From: Halothiobacillus sp.
GTDB lineage: Bacteria > Pseudomonadota > Gammaproteobacteria > Halothiobacillales > Halothiobacillaceae
Reading direction: 5' to 3'
Length of the DNA stretch: 64,000 nt
NCBI GenBank assembly: GCA_016278265.1
Contig: JADQCE010000001.1
Location: 1 to 64,000, forward strand
The notes beneath the pieces are model-generated. The model saw only the letters and a list, made by a program, of their open reading frames with translations, had not been told where the DNA came from and did no database searches. Below, piece by piece: positions 26,009-35,486 of the stretch. How positions within the stretch are numbered: position 1 is the stretch's first letter; each line of letters starts with the position of its first letter. Made by a program: the position numbers and the translations under genes.

Positions 26009-27847
26009 ATGCTAGATCGTCTCCATGATCATGGCCGGGCCCGGCGGGTATTCCGCCTGCGGATCCTGTTCGCGGCGCTGATTTCGCTCGTCGTCGTCCT
26101 TACCTTGCTGGGACGGGCTGCCTGGCTGCAGATCGCCCAGCACGAGCACTACCTGGCCAAGGCGGAGCAGAACCGTACCCGCCTGGTGGTTGTGCCGCCC
26201 GAGCGTGGGCGTATCTTCGATGCCCGCGGCGAGGTGGTGGCGGACAACGTCGCCACCTTCCAGGCGCAGATCACTCCCGAGCAAAGCCAGGATGTGGTTG
26301 CCGAGCTCGCGATGTTGGCGAACGTGCTGGGATTGGACGCGCATGCCGTTGAGGCGCTGGAGGAGCGCATCCGGGTGAGCCGCCGCTTCGACCCGGTGCT
26401 GGTCAAGGCCGACCTCGACGAGGTCGAGCGGGCCCGGATCGCGCGCCTCAAGCCCTGGCTGTCGGGGACCGAGATCGTCTCCAGCCTCAAGCGAGTCTAT
26501 CCGTATCGTGCACTGCTGGCGCATGTGGTCGGTTACGTCGGGCGGATCAACGCCGAGGACGTCAAGCGTCTCGATCCGGATGCCTACCAGGGCACGCAAT
26601 ACATCGGCAAGACCGGCATCGAGCGTCAATACGAGGATCGCCTGCATGGCGAGCCGGGCTACCGGATGGTGGAGGTCGACGCGCTTGGGCGCGAGGTCAA
26701 GGTGCTCGATACGCAGCGCCCGGTACCCGGCAAGGACATCGCCCTGACCATCGATGTCGGCCTGCAGGGCGTTGCGGCGGCCGCCCTGGGTGAGTACACC
26801 GGAGCGGTGGTCGCCCAGGACCCGCGCGATGGGGCGATCCGCGCGTTGGTTTCCCGGCCGTCGTTCGATCCCAACCTCTTTGTCGATGGCATCAGCCACA
26901 AGGCCTATCGCGAGTTGCTCGAAGACCCCGACCGGCCGCTCTACAACCGCGCGACCCGGGCCACCTACCCGCCGGGTTCGACCATCAAGCCGGTGATGGG
27001 GCTGGCCGGCATGGAGTACGGGTTGATCGATCCGGATGAACGCTTCTTCGCCGGGCCGTATTACCAGATTCCGGGCAACGATCATCGCTACCGCGACTGG
27101 CGCAAGTGGGGCCATGGCTGGGTGGATTTCGAGGAGTCCATATTTCGCTCGGTGGATGTCTACTACTACGACCTGGCGTTTCGAATGGGCATCGATCGCA
27201 TGCACGCGTTCCTGACCGAGTTCGGCCTCGGGCAAAAGACCGGCATCGACCTGCCGGGCGAATCGGCGGGCCTGGTGCCCTCACGGGACTGGAAGCAGCG
27301 GGTCAAGCAGCAGGTGTGGTTCCCCGGCGAGACCGTGATCGCGGGGATCGGGCAGGGCTACATGCTCTCGACGATGCTGCAATTGGCCGACATGACCTCC
27401 ACCCTCGCGACGTCCGGCGTGCGTCACGTCCCCTGGCTGGTCGCCGACGATCGTGAGCCACAACCGCGCCTGAAACTCTCGAGCGACGATTACTGGCAGC
27501 GGGCGCGACAAGCGATGCGCTCGGTGGTCGGTCACGAACGCGGCACCGCGCGCAAGATCGAGGCCCCTTATCCGATCGCGGGCAAGACGGGCACGGCCCA
27601 GGTGTTTTCGGTCGCCCAGGACGAGGAATACGATGCCGAGGAACTCGAGCGCCGCCTGCACGATCACGCGCTGTTCATCGGCTTTGCGCCCTACGATGAC
27701 CCCAAGCTTTCGGTGGCTGTGATCGCTGAACATGGGGGCAGCGGGTCGGGGACTGCCGCGCCGATCGCCCGACAGGTAATGGACTTCTGGTTCGGTGTCG
27801 AGCCGGACGCCGACGTCCAACCCGAATTCACCGAGCACGGGGATTGA
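26009..27847 (+). CDS. mrdA: Penicillin-binding protein 2 (rod-shape transpeptidase)
   Basis: The elongasome peptidoglycan transpeptidase that works with RodA. 612 residues: a single N-terminal membrane anchor (about 19-40), a dimerisation domain beginning RLVVVPPERGRIFDARG, and the transpeptidase domain with the catalytic serine at residue 324 (GSTIK), an SVD triad and KTGTAQVF. It heads the mrdA-mrdB-mltB-rlpA-dacA cluster; mrdB starts three bases after its stop. Confidence 0.97.
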   Translation: MLDRLHDHGRARRVFRLRILFAALISLVVVLTLLGRAAWLQIAQHEHYLAKAEQNRTRLVVVPPERGRIFDARGEVVADNVATFQAQITPEQSQDVVAELAMLANVLGLDAHAVEALEERIRVSRRFDPVLVKADLDEVERARIARLKPWLSGTEIVSSLKRVYPYRALLAHVVGYVGRINAEDVKRLDPDAYQGTQYIGKTGIERQYEDRLHGEPGYRMVEVDALGREVKVLDTQRPVPGKDIALTIDVGLQGVAAAALGEYTGAVVAQDPRDGAIRALVSRPSFDPNLFVDGISHKAYRELLEDPDRPLYNRATRATYPPGSTIKPVMGLAGMEYGLIDPDERFFAGPYYQIPGNDHRYRDWRKWGHGWVDFEESIFRSVDVYYYDLAFRMGIDRMHAFLTEFGLGQKTGIDLPGESAGLVPSRDWKQRVKQQVWFPGETVIAGIGQGYMLSTMLQLADMTSTLATSGVRHVPWLVADDREPQPRLKLSSDDYWQRARQAMRSVVGHERGTARKIEAPYPIAGKTGTAQVFSVAQDEEYDAEELERRLHDHALFIGFAPYDDPKLSVAVIAEHGGSGSGTAAPIARQVMDFWFGVEPDADVQPEFTEHGD

Positions 27848-27850
27848 TCC

Positions 27851-28990
27851 ATGGTCAGTGATCGTCTGCAACCGATGCGCCTGGGCGACCGACTCGGCGC
27901 CACGCTGCGCTCGGTATTCACGCTCGACCCGATCCTGCTGTTCTTCGTCGCCCTGATCGCCATGATCGGCGTGGTGGCGGGTTATTCGGCCGCCGAGCAG
28001 AGCGCGGCCTGGGTCGAGCGCAGCATCGTGCGCCTCGGGCTGGGTTTCGGCCTGATGCTGCTCATTGCCCAGATACCGCAGCGCTGGTTCTTCGCCGTCG
28101 CGCCCTGGTTGTTTGCCGTCGTGGTGCTGATGCTGGTGGCCGTCTGGCTGGTGGGTGACATGGGCGGCGGGGCGCGGCGCTGGCTCGATCTCGGCGTAGT
28201 CCGCTTTCAGCCCGCCGAGCTGATGAAGGTGGCCATGCCGATGATGATCGCCTGGTTTCTCGCCCGGCGCCGGGTGCCGCCGCGGCCGCTGGATGTGCTG
28301 GTGGCGATGCTGGCGGTGGGCATCCCTACTGTTCTGATCGCCGGCCAGCCGGATCTGGGGTCGTCCTTGCTGATCATGGCCTCGGGCCTGTTCGTACTCT
28401 TCTTTGCCGGGCTGTCCTGGTGGTACATCGGCGGCTTCGTGGCGCTCGCGGTCGCCGCCATGCCGGTGATGTGGTTCTTCGTCATGCATGCCTATCAAAA
28501 GGAGCGCGTGCTGACCTTGCTCGACCCGGCCAGCGACCCGCTGGGTGCCGGCTATCACACCATCCAGTCGATGATCGCGATTGGCTCGGGCGGCGTCTGG
28601 GGCAAGGGCTGGCTGCAGGGGACCCAGTCGCATCTCGATTTCCTGCCCGAGGGCACCACCGACTTCATCCTGGCGGTCTACGCCGAAGAATTCGGCCTGA
28701 TGGGGCTGCTGGTGTTATTCCTGCTGTATCTCGCGGTCATCTGGCGCGGGCTGTGGATCGCCGAGCACGCCGAGTCGGTCGAAGGGCGCCTGCTGGCGGC
28801 CTCGATCTCGATGACCTTCATGGTCTACGTGCTGGTCAATGCCGGCATGGTGCTGGGACTCCTGCCGGTGGTCGGTGCGCCGTTGCCGTTGATGAGCTAT
28901 GGAGGCACCGCGCTGGTGACCATCATGGTGGGTTTGGGTATGCTGATGAGCATCCGCACACAACGCAGTTTCCTGGGACACGATCGCTGA
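27851..28990 (+). CDS. mrdB: Peptidoglycan glycosyltransferase RodA
   Basis: The SEDS glycan polymerase of the elongasome, partner of PBP2. 379 residues with about ten membrane spans. Signatures: GARRWLDLGVVRFQPAELMKVAMP, KPxx-like loop, KERVLTLLDPASDPLGAGYHTIQS, GKGWLQGTQSHLDFLPEGTTDFI and the C-terminal LPLMSYGGTALVT. The stop shares a base with the mltB start (TGATG). Confidence 0.97.
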   Translation: MVSDRLQPMRLGDRLGATLRSVFTLDPILLFFVALIAMIGVVAGYSAAEQSAAWVERSIVRLGLGFGLMLLIAQIPQRWFFAVAPWLFAVVVLMLVAVWLVGDMGGGARRWLDLGVVRFQPAELMKVAMPMMIAWFLARRRVPPRPLDVLVAMLAVGIPTVLIAGQPDLGSSLLIMASGLFVLFFAGLSWWYIGGFVALAVAAMPVMWFFVMHAYQKERVLTLLDPASDPLGAGYHTIQSMIAIGSGGVWGKGWLQGTQSHLDFLPEGTTDFILAVYAEEFGLMGLLVLFLLYLAVIWRGLWIAEHAESVEGRLLAASISMTFMVYVLVNAGMVLGLLPVVGAPLPLMSYGGTALVTIMVGLGMLMSIRTQRSFLGHDR

Positions 28991-30018
28991 TGACACACGC
29001 TTGGGCACGGTCTTTTCACGGAGCGCTTCTCGGCGCTTCCTTTGTCGCCGGTTCCCTGGTGGTCGGGGGCGCACAGGCCGGTGATTACCTCGAACGCGAG
29101 GATGTGCAGGCCTTTGTCGATCAGGCGGTCGGCGAGACGGGGGTGTCGCGTGCGCAGGTCGAGGCCTGGCTGGGCTCCGCCGAGTACCAACAGACGATCA
29201 TCGATGCGATCACCCGCCCGGCTGAATCGAAGACCTGGGGCGAATACCGCCCCATCTTCCTCACCGACAAGCGCATCGAGCGCGGCGCCGATTTCATGCA
29301 GGAACATCGTGAGCTGCTCGACGAGGTCGCCTCGACCTATGGCGTCTCGCCCTACGTGATCACCGCGATCATCGGCGTGGAAACCTACTACGGGCGCATC
29401 ACCGGTGGGTACCGCGTGATCGACGCACTGGCGACGCTGAGCTTTGATTATCCGCGACGCGGGGAATTTTTCCGCGGCCAGCTGGTCGACTTCATTCGCT
29501 TGGCCGGCGAGGAAGGCATCTCCATGGACAAGGCCGAGGGCAGTTACGCCGGGGCAATGGGGCTGCCCCAGTTCATCCCATCGAGTTACCGTCATTACGC
29601 GGTCGACGGCGATGGTGATGGCAGCCGCGACCTGTGGGACAGCCACCACGATGTCTTCGCCAGCGTGGCCAACTACTTCGTCGAGCATGGTTGGGGGCAG
29701 GGCGAACCCGTGATGTTCGAGGTGGACATCAACGATGCCGACGTCGACGACCTGCTCAACCGGGCGCGGGATCTCGCGCCGAAGACCACCCTGGCCGAAC
29801 TGCGCAAGCGGGGCGTGTCCGTGCCGGATGACGCGCCGGTGCCCGACGACTTCGAAGTGATGCTGTTTACCCTCACCGATGGTGACGAGGTGGCCTATCA
29901 GGTGGGGCTGAATAATTTCTATGTCATCACCCGGTACAATCACAGTGTGCTCTACGCCACGGCCGTCTGGCAGCTTGCCCAGGCGATCGAAGAGGCGGTC
30001 GACCATCGCCAAGAGTGA
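28990..30018 (+). CDS. mltB: Lytic murein transglycosylase B
   Basis: Cleaves peptidoglycan strands with formation of 1,6-anhydro ends. 342 residues with a cleavable signal peptide (GALLGASFVAGSLVVGGAQA) and no lipobox cysteine, so a soluble periplasmic form. The catalytic glutamate is in YVITAIIGVETYYGRITG; GSYAGAMGLPQFIPSSYRHYAVDGDGDG is the family signature. The open frame extends upstream into mrdB, but the ATG overlapping the mrdB stop gives the signal peptide. Confidence 0.95.
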   Translation: MTHAWARSFHGALLGASFVAGSLVVGGAQAGDYLEREDVQAFVDQAVGETGVSRAQVEAWLGSAEYQQTIIDAITRPAESKTWGEYRPIFLTDKRIERGADFMQEHRELLDEVASTYGVSPYVITAIIGVETYYGRITGGYRVIDALATLSFDYPRRGEFFRGQLVDFIRLAGEEGISMDKAEGSYAGAMGLPQFIPSSYRHYAVDGDGDGSRDLWDSHHDVFASVANYFVEHGWGQGEPVMFEVDINDADVDDLLNRARDLAPKTTLAELRKRGVSVPDDAPVPDDFEVMLFTLTDGDEVAYQVGLNNFYVITRYNHSVLYATAVWQLAQAIEEAVDHRQE

Positions 30019-30028
30019 GGTAACCGGC

Positions 30029-30859
30029 ATGACGGGACAGCGGTTCTCCATGACGGGGTTTTCGTGGGCGGCGATCGCCGTGTCGCTACTCGCCCTGCTG
30101 CTGGCCGGCTGCGCCAGCGGCCCGTCGCCGGACCGCGTCGCGACCCGCGATGCCGTCCCTCGCGACGAGCCCTATTCGACCCGCGGCAATCCCGACAGCT
30201 ACGATGTGCTGGGCAAGCGCTACACGGTGTTGGCCAGCAACTCCGGGTTTCGTCAGCGCGGGATGGCCTCCTGGTACGGCACCAAGTTCCACGGGCGACC
30301 GACCTCATCGGGCGAGCCCTACGACATGTACAAGATGACCGCGGCACACAAGTCGCTGCGCCTCCCGACCTACGTCCGGGTGACCAATCTCGACAACGGC
30401 AAGAGCGTGGTGGTGCGGGTCAATGATCGCGGTCCGTTCGTCGATGGCCGGATCATCGACTTGTCGTATGCCGCGGCGCACAAGATCGAGATGACCGGCA
30501 AGGGCACCGTGCCGGTCGAGATTGAGGTGGTCGGGTCGGACGAAACTCGAACCGCCGCCCGAAAACCCTCGTCGGCACGGAACCCGGGGAGATCACGGAA
30601 CCTCGGGCGCCGCTCGATGCCCAATGCCCGCTGGGGCGAGAACGTCTTCGTCCAGATTGGCGCCTTCCGCGACGCGGACAATGCCGAGGCGATCGGTGCG
30701 CGTTTGCGACGCGCCGGCCTCTCGGCAGTCAGTCAGTCGAACGGTGGCTGGACCCGGGTGCGGGTCGGGCCGCTGGCTTCGGCCGACGAGTTCGATTCGG
30801 TGCGCGAGCGTCTGCGCGACCTCGGCTTTCAAGAAACAACGATGGTGGTTAAAAAATGA
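30029..30859 (+). CDS. rlpA: RlpA-like septal lipoprotein with SPOR domain
   Basis: Lytic transglycosylase acting on denuded glycan strands. 276 residues: a lipoprotein signal with lipobox LLAGC, then the double-psi beta-barrel domain (GMASWYGTKFHGRPTSSGEPYD ... RVNDRGPFVDGRIIDLSYAAA) with the catalytic acidic and histidine residues, a basic linker, and a C-terminal SPOR domain (VFVQIGAFRDADNAEAIGARL) that binds septal peptidoglycan. GAGG eight bases before the ATG fixes the start. It overlaps dacA by four bases. Confidence 0.94.
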   Translation: MTGQRFSMTGFSWAAIAVSLLALLLAGCASGPSPDRVATRDAVPRDEPYSTRGNPDSYDVLGKRYTVLASNSGFRQRGMASWYGTKFHGRPTSSGEPYDMYKMTAAHKSLRLPTYVRVTNLDNGKSVVVRVNDRGPFVDGRIIDLSYAAAHKIEMTGKGTVPVEIEVVGSDETRTAARKPSSARNPGRSRNLGRRSMPNARWGENVFVQIGAFRDADNAEAIGARLRRAGLSAVSQSNGGWTRVRVGPLASADEFDSVRERLRDLGFQETTMVVKK

Positions 30860-32028
30860 TCAATGCCTTGTCCGCGACATGGCGACGTGGCTGGCTTGCC
30901 GGCCTGCTGACGACGACCCTGCTTTCCCTCATGGCGACGGCGTCTCACGCCGCCCTGCCCACGCCGGGTGCGCCCGACCTGTCGGCGCGTTCCTACGTCT
31001 TGCTCGACTATGGAACCGAGCAGGTGATCGTCGAGCGTGACGCCGACCGGCCGGTGCCGCCGGCGAGCATCACCAAGCTGATGACCGCCTATCTCGCCTT
31101 CGGGGCGCTCACGAGCGGCAATATCGCGATGGACGACCAGGTCACCGTCAGCGAAAAGGCTTGGCGGATGGGCGGCTCACGGATGTTCATCGAGGTGGGC
31201 AAGCAGGTGTCGGTCGAGGAACTGCTGCAGGGCATGATCGTGCAGTCGGGCAACGATGCCGCCACGGCGCTGGCCGAGTACATCGGCGGCAACGAGGCAT
31301 CGTTCGTCGCGCAGATGAATGCCACCGCCGAGCGCCTCGGCATGGACGAGACACACTTCGAGAACCCCACCGGCTGGCCCGCCGAGGGTCACGTCATGTC
31401 CGCGCGCGACATCGCGACGCTGCTCTCGCGGCTGATTCACGAATACCCGGACCTCTATAAATACTTCCGCCAGAAGTCCTACACCTACAACGGCATCAAG
31501 CAGTACAACCGCGAGAAGCTGTTGTTCCGCAACGAATGGGTCGACGGTGGCAAGACCGGTCACACCGAGGCGGCGGGGTATTGCCTGGCCACATCCGGTG
31601 CGCGCGAGGGCATGCGCCTGATCGCGGTGGTGCTGGGCACCGACAGTGACCAGGCGCGCAACAACCAGGCCGAGGCGCTGCTCAACTACGGCTTTAGGCA
31701 CTTCGAGACCGTCGACGTGCGCTCGGGTGGCGAGACGCTGGCCAGCCCGCGTGTCTACAAGGGCGAGACGGACGAGACCCCGGTGGGGCTCCGCCAGGAT
31801 CTGTCCGTGCTGGTGCCGAAAAACCAGCGCGACGAGTTGGCCGTTAGCCTCAAGCTCGATGGTGAGCTGATCGCCCCGCTGAACAAGGGCGATGCCGTCG
31901 GCTCACTGGTGGTGCGCCTCGGCGAGCAGTCCATCGTCGAGCGACCGGTGGTGGCGCTGACGGACAATCCCGAGGGCGGCATCGTCAAGCGTGCCACCGA
32001 CAGCTTCTGGCTTTGGTGGGACGATTGA
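30856..32028 (+). CDS. dacA: D-alanyl-D-alanine carboxypeptidase (PBP5/6 type)
   Basis: Trims the terminal D-alanine from peptidoglycan pentapeptides. 390 residues: a signal peptide (LLTTTLLSLMATASHA), the active-site SxxK at S71 (ASITK), SGN (VQSGNDAA), and KTG (DGGKTGHTEAAG). A C-terminal PBP5-type beta domain and an amphipathic tail (RATDSFWLWWDD) anchor it to the inner membrane. The ATG overlaps rlpA by four bases and the stop overlaps dat by one. Confidence 0.96.
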   Translation: MINALSATWRRGWLAGLLTTTLLSLMATASHAALPTPGAPDLSARSYVLLDYGTEQVIVERDADRPVPPASITKLMTAYLAFGALTSGNIAMDDQVTVSEKAWRMGGSRMFIEVGKQVSVEELLQGMIVQSGNDAATALAEYIGGNEASFVAQMNATAERLGMDETHFENPTGWPAEGHVMSARDIATLLSRLIHEYPDLYKYFRQKSYTYNGIKQYNREKLLFRNEWVDGGKTGHTEAAGYCLATSGAREGMRLIAVVLGTDSDQARNNQAEALLNYGFRHFETVDVRSGGETLASPRVYKGETDETPVGLRQDLSVLVPKNQRDELAVSLKLDGELIAPLNKGDAVGSLVVRLGEQSIVERPVVALTDNPEGGIVKRATDSFWLWWDD

Positions 32029-32900
32029 TGTCGCAACAGCCACGGCCGGTTTACCTCAACGGCGAGTGGTGCGATACCGAGACGGCCCGCGTGTCGGTGC
32101 TTGATCGCGGTTACCTGTTCGGTGATGGCGTCTACGAGGTGATCCCCGCCTTTGCCGGCCGGCTGTTCGGGCTGGATGAACACATGGCCCGTCTGTCGCG
32201 CAGCCTCGAGGCGATCGGCATCACCGACCCACTGGGACGAGATGAATGGCAGGCGATCTTCGACCGCTTGCTGGTCGGCATCAATGCCCCCGACGCGGCC
32301 ATCTACCTTCAGGTTACCCGTGGCGCGCCGTCAAAGCGCGACCACGCCTGGCCGGGGGACGACGTGACCGCGGGCGTGATGGCGACCGTCTCGCCCATCG
32401 GTTCGATTGCCGGTGGCGCACGTGTGATAACGCTGCCCGATGCCCGCTGGGCCCGTTGTGACATCAAGAGCATCAACCTCCTGCCCAACACCATGGCCCG
32501 TCAGCAGGCCCTCGAGAAGGGCTGCGACGAGGCGTTGCTGGTGCGCGACGGGCTGGTCATGGAAGGCGCGGCGACCAACCTGTTCGCCGTGATCGGTGGT
32601 CGGCTGGTGACTGCGCCGACCGGGCCGCGCATCCTCGCCGGCATCACCCGCGGGCTGTTGCTGGACCTGGTGCGCCGCGAAAAGCTGCTCGAGGCCGAGG
32701 AATCCTTTGTCACCATCAGTGCCCTGCGCGAGGCCGACGAGGTCTTTCTCACCAGCTCGACCAAGGATATCTGGCCGGTGGTCGAGATCGACGGCCGGCC
32801 GGTCGGGTCGGGCGCGAACGCCGGCCGGGCGGGTCCGATCACCCGGCAGCTCGATCACCGTTTTCAGGCACTCAAACATCCGCAACGGAGCCCCCGATGA
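32028..32900 (+). CDS. dat: D-amino acid aminotransferase
   Basis: A PLP-dependent fold-IV transaminase, probably making D-glutamate or D-alanine for the cell wall. 290 residues: VYLNGEWCDTETARVSVLDRGYLFGDGVYEVI at the N-terminus, the PLP lysine in CDIKSINLLPNTMARQQA, and EGAATNLFAV plus RGLLLDL. The family also includes branched-chain transaminases and aminodeoxychorismate lyase; the clustering with dacA and the DIKSLN-like motif favour D-amino acid activity. One-base overlap with dacA, four with ybeD. Confidence 0.9.
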   Translation: MSQQPRPVYLNGEWCDTETARVSVLDRGYLFGDGVYEVIPAFAGRLFGLDEHMARLSRSLEAIGITDPLGRDEWQAIFDRLLVGINAPDAAIYLQVTRGAPSKRDHAWPGDDVTAGVMATVSPIGSIAGGARVITLPDARWARCDIKSINLLPNTMARQQALEKGCDEALLVRDGLVMEGAATNLFAVIGGRLVTAPTGPRILAGITRGLLLDLVRREKLLEAEESFVTISALREADEVFLTSSTKDIWPVVEIDGRPVGSGANAGRAGPITRQLDHRFQALKHPQRSPR

Positions 32901-33268
32901 CCGACGACGCTACCCCGAACGGCAAGGGCAACGGGCCAATTGAAGGGCAGTTGACCTCCTGCGACCCCAACGCCAAGCCCACCTTGGCCGAGGACGAGGC
33001 GGCGCTGGAGCGCGAGACCCTGATCGACTTCCCCAGCGAGTTTCCGATCAAGATCATGGGCCCGGCCACCGACGCCTTCATCAACGACATCAAGCAGGCC
33101 GTCGACGGTGTCGTCCCGGGCCTGCCGGAATCGGCGTGGAAAGAGCGGGCCAGCGGCAAGGGCAACTTCGTCGGCCTGACCGTCACCTTTACCGCCACCT
33201 CCAGGCAGCAGATTGATGACGTCTACCGCGCGATCACCACACATCCCGACGTGAAGATGTGCCTTTGA
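32897..33268 (+). CDS. ybeD: YbeD/DUF493 family protein
   Basis: A 123-residue protein. The last 85 residues (LIDFPSEFPIKIMGPATDAFINDI ... KGNFVGLTVTFTATSRQQIDDVYRAITTHPDVKMCL) are the UPF0250 ACT-like ferredoxin fold. The N-terminal 35 residues are low-complexity and extra. In many gammaproteobacteria it lies between dacA and lipB, as here. Its biochemical role is unknown; an allosteric link to lipoate or cell-wall metabolism has been suggested only by context. Confidence 0.93.
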   Translation: MTDDATPNGKGNGPIEGQLTSCDPNAKPTLAEDEAALERETLIDFPSEFPIKIMGPATDAFINDIKQAVDGVVPGLPESAWKERASGKGNFVGLTVTFTATSRQQIDDVYRAITTHPDVKMCL

Positions 33269-33681
33269 TTCAAGCTTGAAGCGGACGGCTGGACGCTTGA
33301 AGACGGCGTAGGAGCGGCTTTAGCCGCGAATCAAGAAGGATGGACGAAGAGGTTAGAGGATAAGGGAAAGAATTACGGTTCCATGGGAGTGGGCCTCGCC
33401 CGCGAATCGTGCCACCCGGTGCGAGCCTGCGCCTGGCTATTTGCCACGCAGCCGTCCGGACAGCCGCCACGGCGTCTTTCGCGGGCAGGGCCCGCTCCCG
33501 CAGACTCCTGAGCCCCCGATTCCGCCGTCTTCCACTGACCGCTCCATGCCCCCCGTTGTGATGGATTGGGTGTGAGTCCAACCATCAAAGAATGTCGTCG
33601 CCCCGACCAGTCGACTCGTCATCCCCGCGGAAGCGGGAATCCTGCGCATCCGCTCGATAAGCCGCCACCCCCAAAAAGGCC
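33269..33681. repeat. REP-like palindromes between ybeD and lipB
   Basis: A 413-bp gene-free stretch packed with palindromes. GGAGCGGCTTTAGCCGCGA lies at 33311-33329 and recurs exactly but for the last base context at 35511-35530 behind lipA. A second family, GGGAGTGGGCCTCGCCCGCGA (positions 33385-33405), has an inverted partner at 33478-33499, as in paired BIME arrangements. A third, ATCCCCGCGGAAGCGGGAAT, lies at 33621-33640. These resemble REP families of pseudomonads and other gammaproteobacteria. They can stabilise mRNA or bind gyrase or IHF. Confidence 0.75.
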
Positions 33682-34290
33682 ATGCCGCAACACGATAACT
33701 TTCACTGGCTCGGTGAACGCCGCGACTACCGCGCGACCTGGGCGGCCATGCGGCGCTACACGGCGGGTCGCACCGGCGAGACCCCCGATGCCTACTGGGC
33801 GTTGACGCATCCGCCCGTGTTTACCCAGGGGCTCGCCGGTCGGCCCGAGCACCTGATTAATCCAGGACACATCCCCGTGGTCCCGACCGATCGCGGCGGA
33901 CAGGTGACCTACCACGGCCCCGGTCAGTTGATGCTCTACACCCTGGTCGACTTAAAGCGCGCGGGCCTGGGCCCTCGCGATTGGGTGGATCGTCTCGAAC
34001 AGGCGGTGATCGACTGGCTGGGCGAGCGGGGTGTCGCAGCGGATCGCCGTACGGATGCCCCCGGTGTCTATGTCGATGGCGCCAAGATCGCCGCACTGGG
34101 CCTGAAAATCCGTCAAGGGCGCTGTTATCATGGCCTGTCGTTCAACATCGACATGGACCTGACGCCGTTTGCCCGGATCAACCCCTGCGGTTACCAGGGC
34201 CTCGCCGTCACCGACGTGAAGCGAGTCCGTGGCGATACGGAGGCCTTGCCGGTCATCGCCCGCGCGCTCGCCGCGAAGCTCACCCCGTAG
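33682..34290 (+). CDS. lipB: Octanoyl-[acyl-carrier-protein]:protein octanoyltransferase
   Basis: Transfers octanoate from ACP to lipoyl domains, the first step of lipoate synthesis. 202 residues: PPVFTQGLAGRPEHL, RGGQVTYHGPGQLMLYTLVDL, the catalytic lysine in GAKIAALGLKIRQG and the catalytic cysteine in RINPCGYQGLAVTDV. AAAAAGG lies just before the ATG. lipA follows after 218 bp. Confidence 0.97.
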   Translation: MPQHDNFHWLGERRDYRATWAAMRRYTAGRTGETPDAYWALTHPPVFTQGLAGRPEHLINPGHIPVVPTDRGGQVTYHGPGQLMLYTLVDLKRAGLGPRDWVDRLEQAVIDWLGERGVAADRRTDAPGVYVDGAKIAALGLKIRQGRCYHGLSFNIDMDLTPFARINPCGYQGLAVTDVKRVRGDTEALPVIARALAAKLTP

Positions 34291-34326
34291 AAGGGGCCCG
34301 GGTGAGGCAGTCGGCCGTTGGCCGAC

Positions 34327-34417
34327 GTTGGACTGAAGTCCAACCCAAAAATCGCCGAGGAAACACGACGGCTCCTTTTGGAGTGGCCAGTTGCACTCGC
34401 CGACGCGGAGTGCAACT
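34327..34417. repeat. Two palindromes between lipB and lipA
   Basis: GTTGGACTGAAGTCCAAC (34327-34344) is a perfect palindrome with a two-base centre. AGTTGCACTC (34389-34398) and GAGTGCAACT (34408-34417) form a perfect 10-bp inverted repeat with a 9-bp centre. Both are typical of dispersed gammaproteobacterial REP-type units and differ from the families found upstream of lipB. Confidence 0.65.
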
Positions 34418-34508
34418 CCGCGATCCATGATGCCCATAGATGCGCCATCAGGCGCGCTACCCAGAACACGACATCCGCTGCGCCCCGCGCACCCCCGGAG
34501 ACCGAACC

Positions 34509-35486
34509 ATGACCGACGCCACGTACAATGCCGCCAAGGCTGACGGCCCGACGCGCGCGATGCGCTCCTCCGAGAAGGTCTCGCGCATCCCGGTCAAGAT
34601 CGAACCGTCGGCCCCGATGCGCAAACCCAGCTGGATTCGCGCCCGGCCACAGGGCGGCGCGGAGGTCCAGCGCCTCAAACGCGTCGTGCGCGAGCAGGGG
34701 CTCCATACCGTCTGCGAAGAGGCCAACTGCCCCAACCTGGGCGAGTGCTTCGACAACGGCACCGCCACCTTCATGATCCTCGGCGACATCTGCACCCGGC
34801 GCTGCCCGTTCTGCGACGTGGCCCACGGCAAGCCGCGCGCGGTCGACCCCGAGGAGCCCGCCCGCCTGGCCGAGACCGTCCGGGCCATGGGTCTGAAGTA
34901 CGTGGTGATCACCTCGGTCGACCGCGACGACCTGCGTGATGGCGGCGCGCAACACTTCAGTGATGTGATCCGTGCGCTGCGCGAGGCCAACCCCGACCTG
35001 ATCGTCGAGATCCTGACCCCCGATTTCCGCGGCCGGGTGGAAAAGGCCATCGACATCCTCAGTGCCGAGCCGCCGGACGTGTTCAACCACAACCTCGAGA
35101 CCGTGCCCGAGCTCTACCGCGCCGCCCGACCGGGCGCGAGCTACCAGGGCTCGCTCGACCTGCTGGCCGAGATGAAGCGCCGCTGCCCCGACGTACCCAC
35201 CAAGTCCGGCCTGATGCTCGGCCTGGGCGAGACCGACGAGCAATTGCTGAGCGAATTGCAGGACATGCGCGACCACGGCGTCGACATGCTCACCCTCGGC
35301 CAGTACCTGCAGCCATCCGTCCATCATCTGCCGGTCAAGCGTTTCGTCTCCCCCGAGCACTTCGCCGACCTCGGCCGCCAGGCCGAGGCACTGGGCTTCA
35401 CCCACGTCGCCGCCGGTCCGATGGTGCGCTCCTCATACCACGCCGACCAGGGCGGGTTCGATGTATTGAAGAAAGCCGGCGGCTGA
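34509..35486 (+). CDS. lipA: Lipoyl synthase
   Basis: A radical-SAM enzyme that inserts two sulfurs into protein-bound octanoate. 325 residues: the auxiliary cluster cysteines in [12 protein letters not shown], the radical-SAM CxxxCxxC in CTRRCPFC, and the C-terminal RSSYHAD. The ATG with GGAG eight bases upstream gives a normal N-terminus; an upstream in-frame ATG would add 23 residues of unlike composition. It forms the lipoate pathway with lipB. Confidence 0.97.
   Translation: MTDATYNAAKADGPTRAMRSSEKVSRIPVKIEPSAPMRKPSWIRARPQGGAEVQRLKRVVREQGLHTVCEEANCPNLGECFDNGTATFMILGDICTRRCPFCDVAHGKPRAVDPEEPARLAETVRAMGLKYVVITSVDRDDLRDGGAQHFSDVIRALREANPDLIVEILTPDFRGRVEKAIDILSAEPPDVFNHNLETVPELYRAARPGASYQGSLDLLAEMKRRCPDVPTKSGLMLGLGETDEQLLSELQDMRDHGVDMLTLGQYLQPSVHHLPVKRFVSPEHFADLGRQAEALGFTHVAAGPMVRSSYHADQGGFDVLKKAGG

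Noticed and set aside
33308-33500. CRISPR array between ybeD and lipB
   Set aside because: The repeats belong to different families, are few, are not evenly spaced and no cas genes are present; they are REP-type palindromes.
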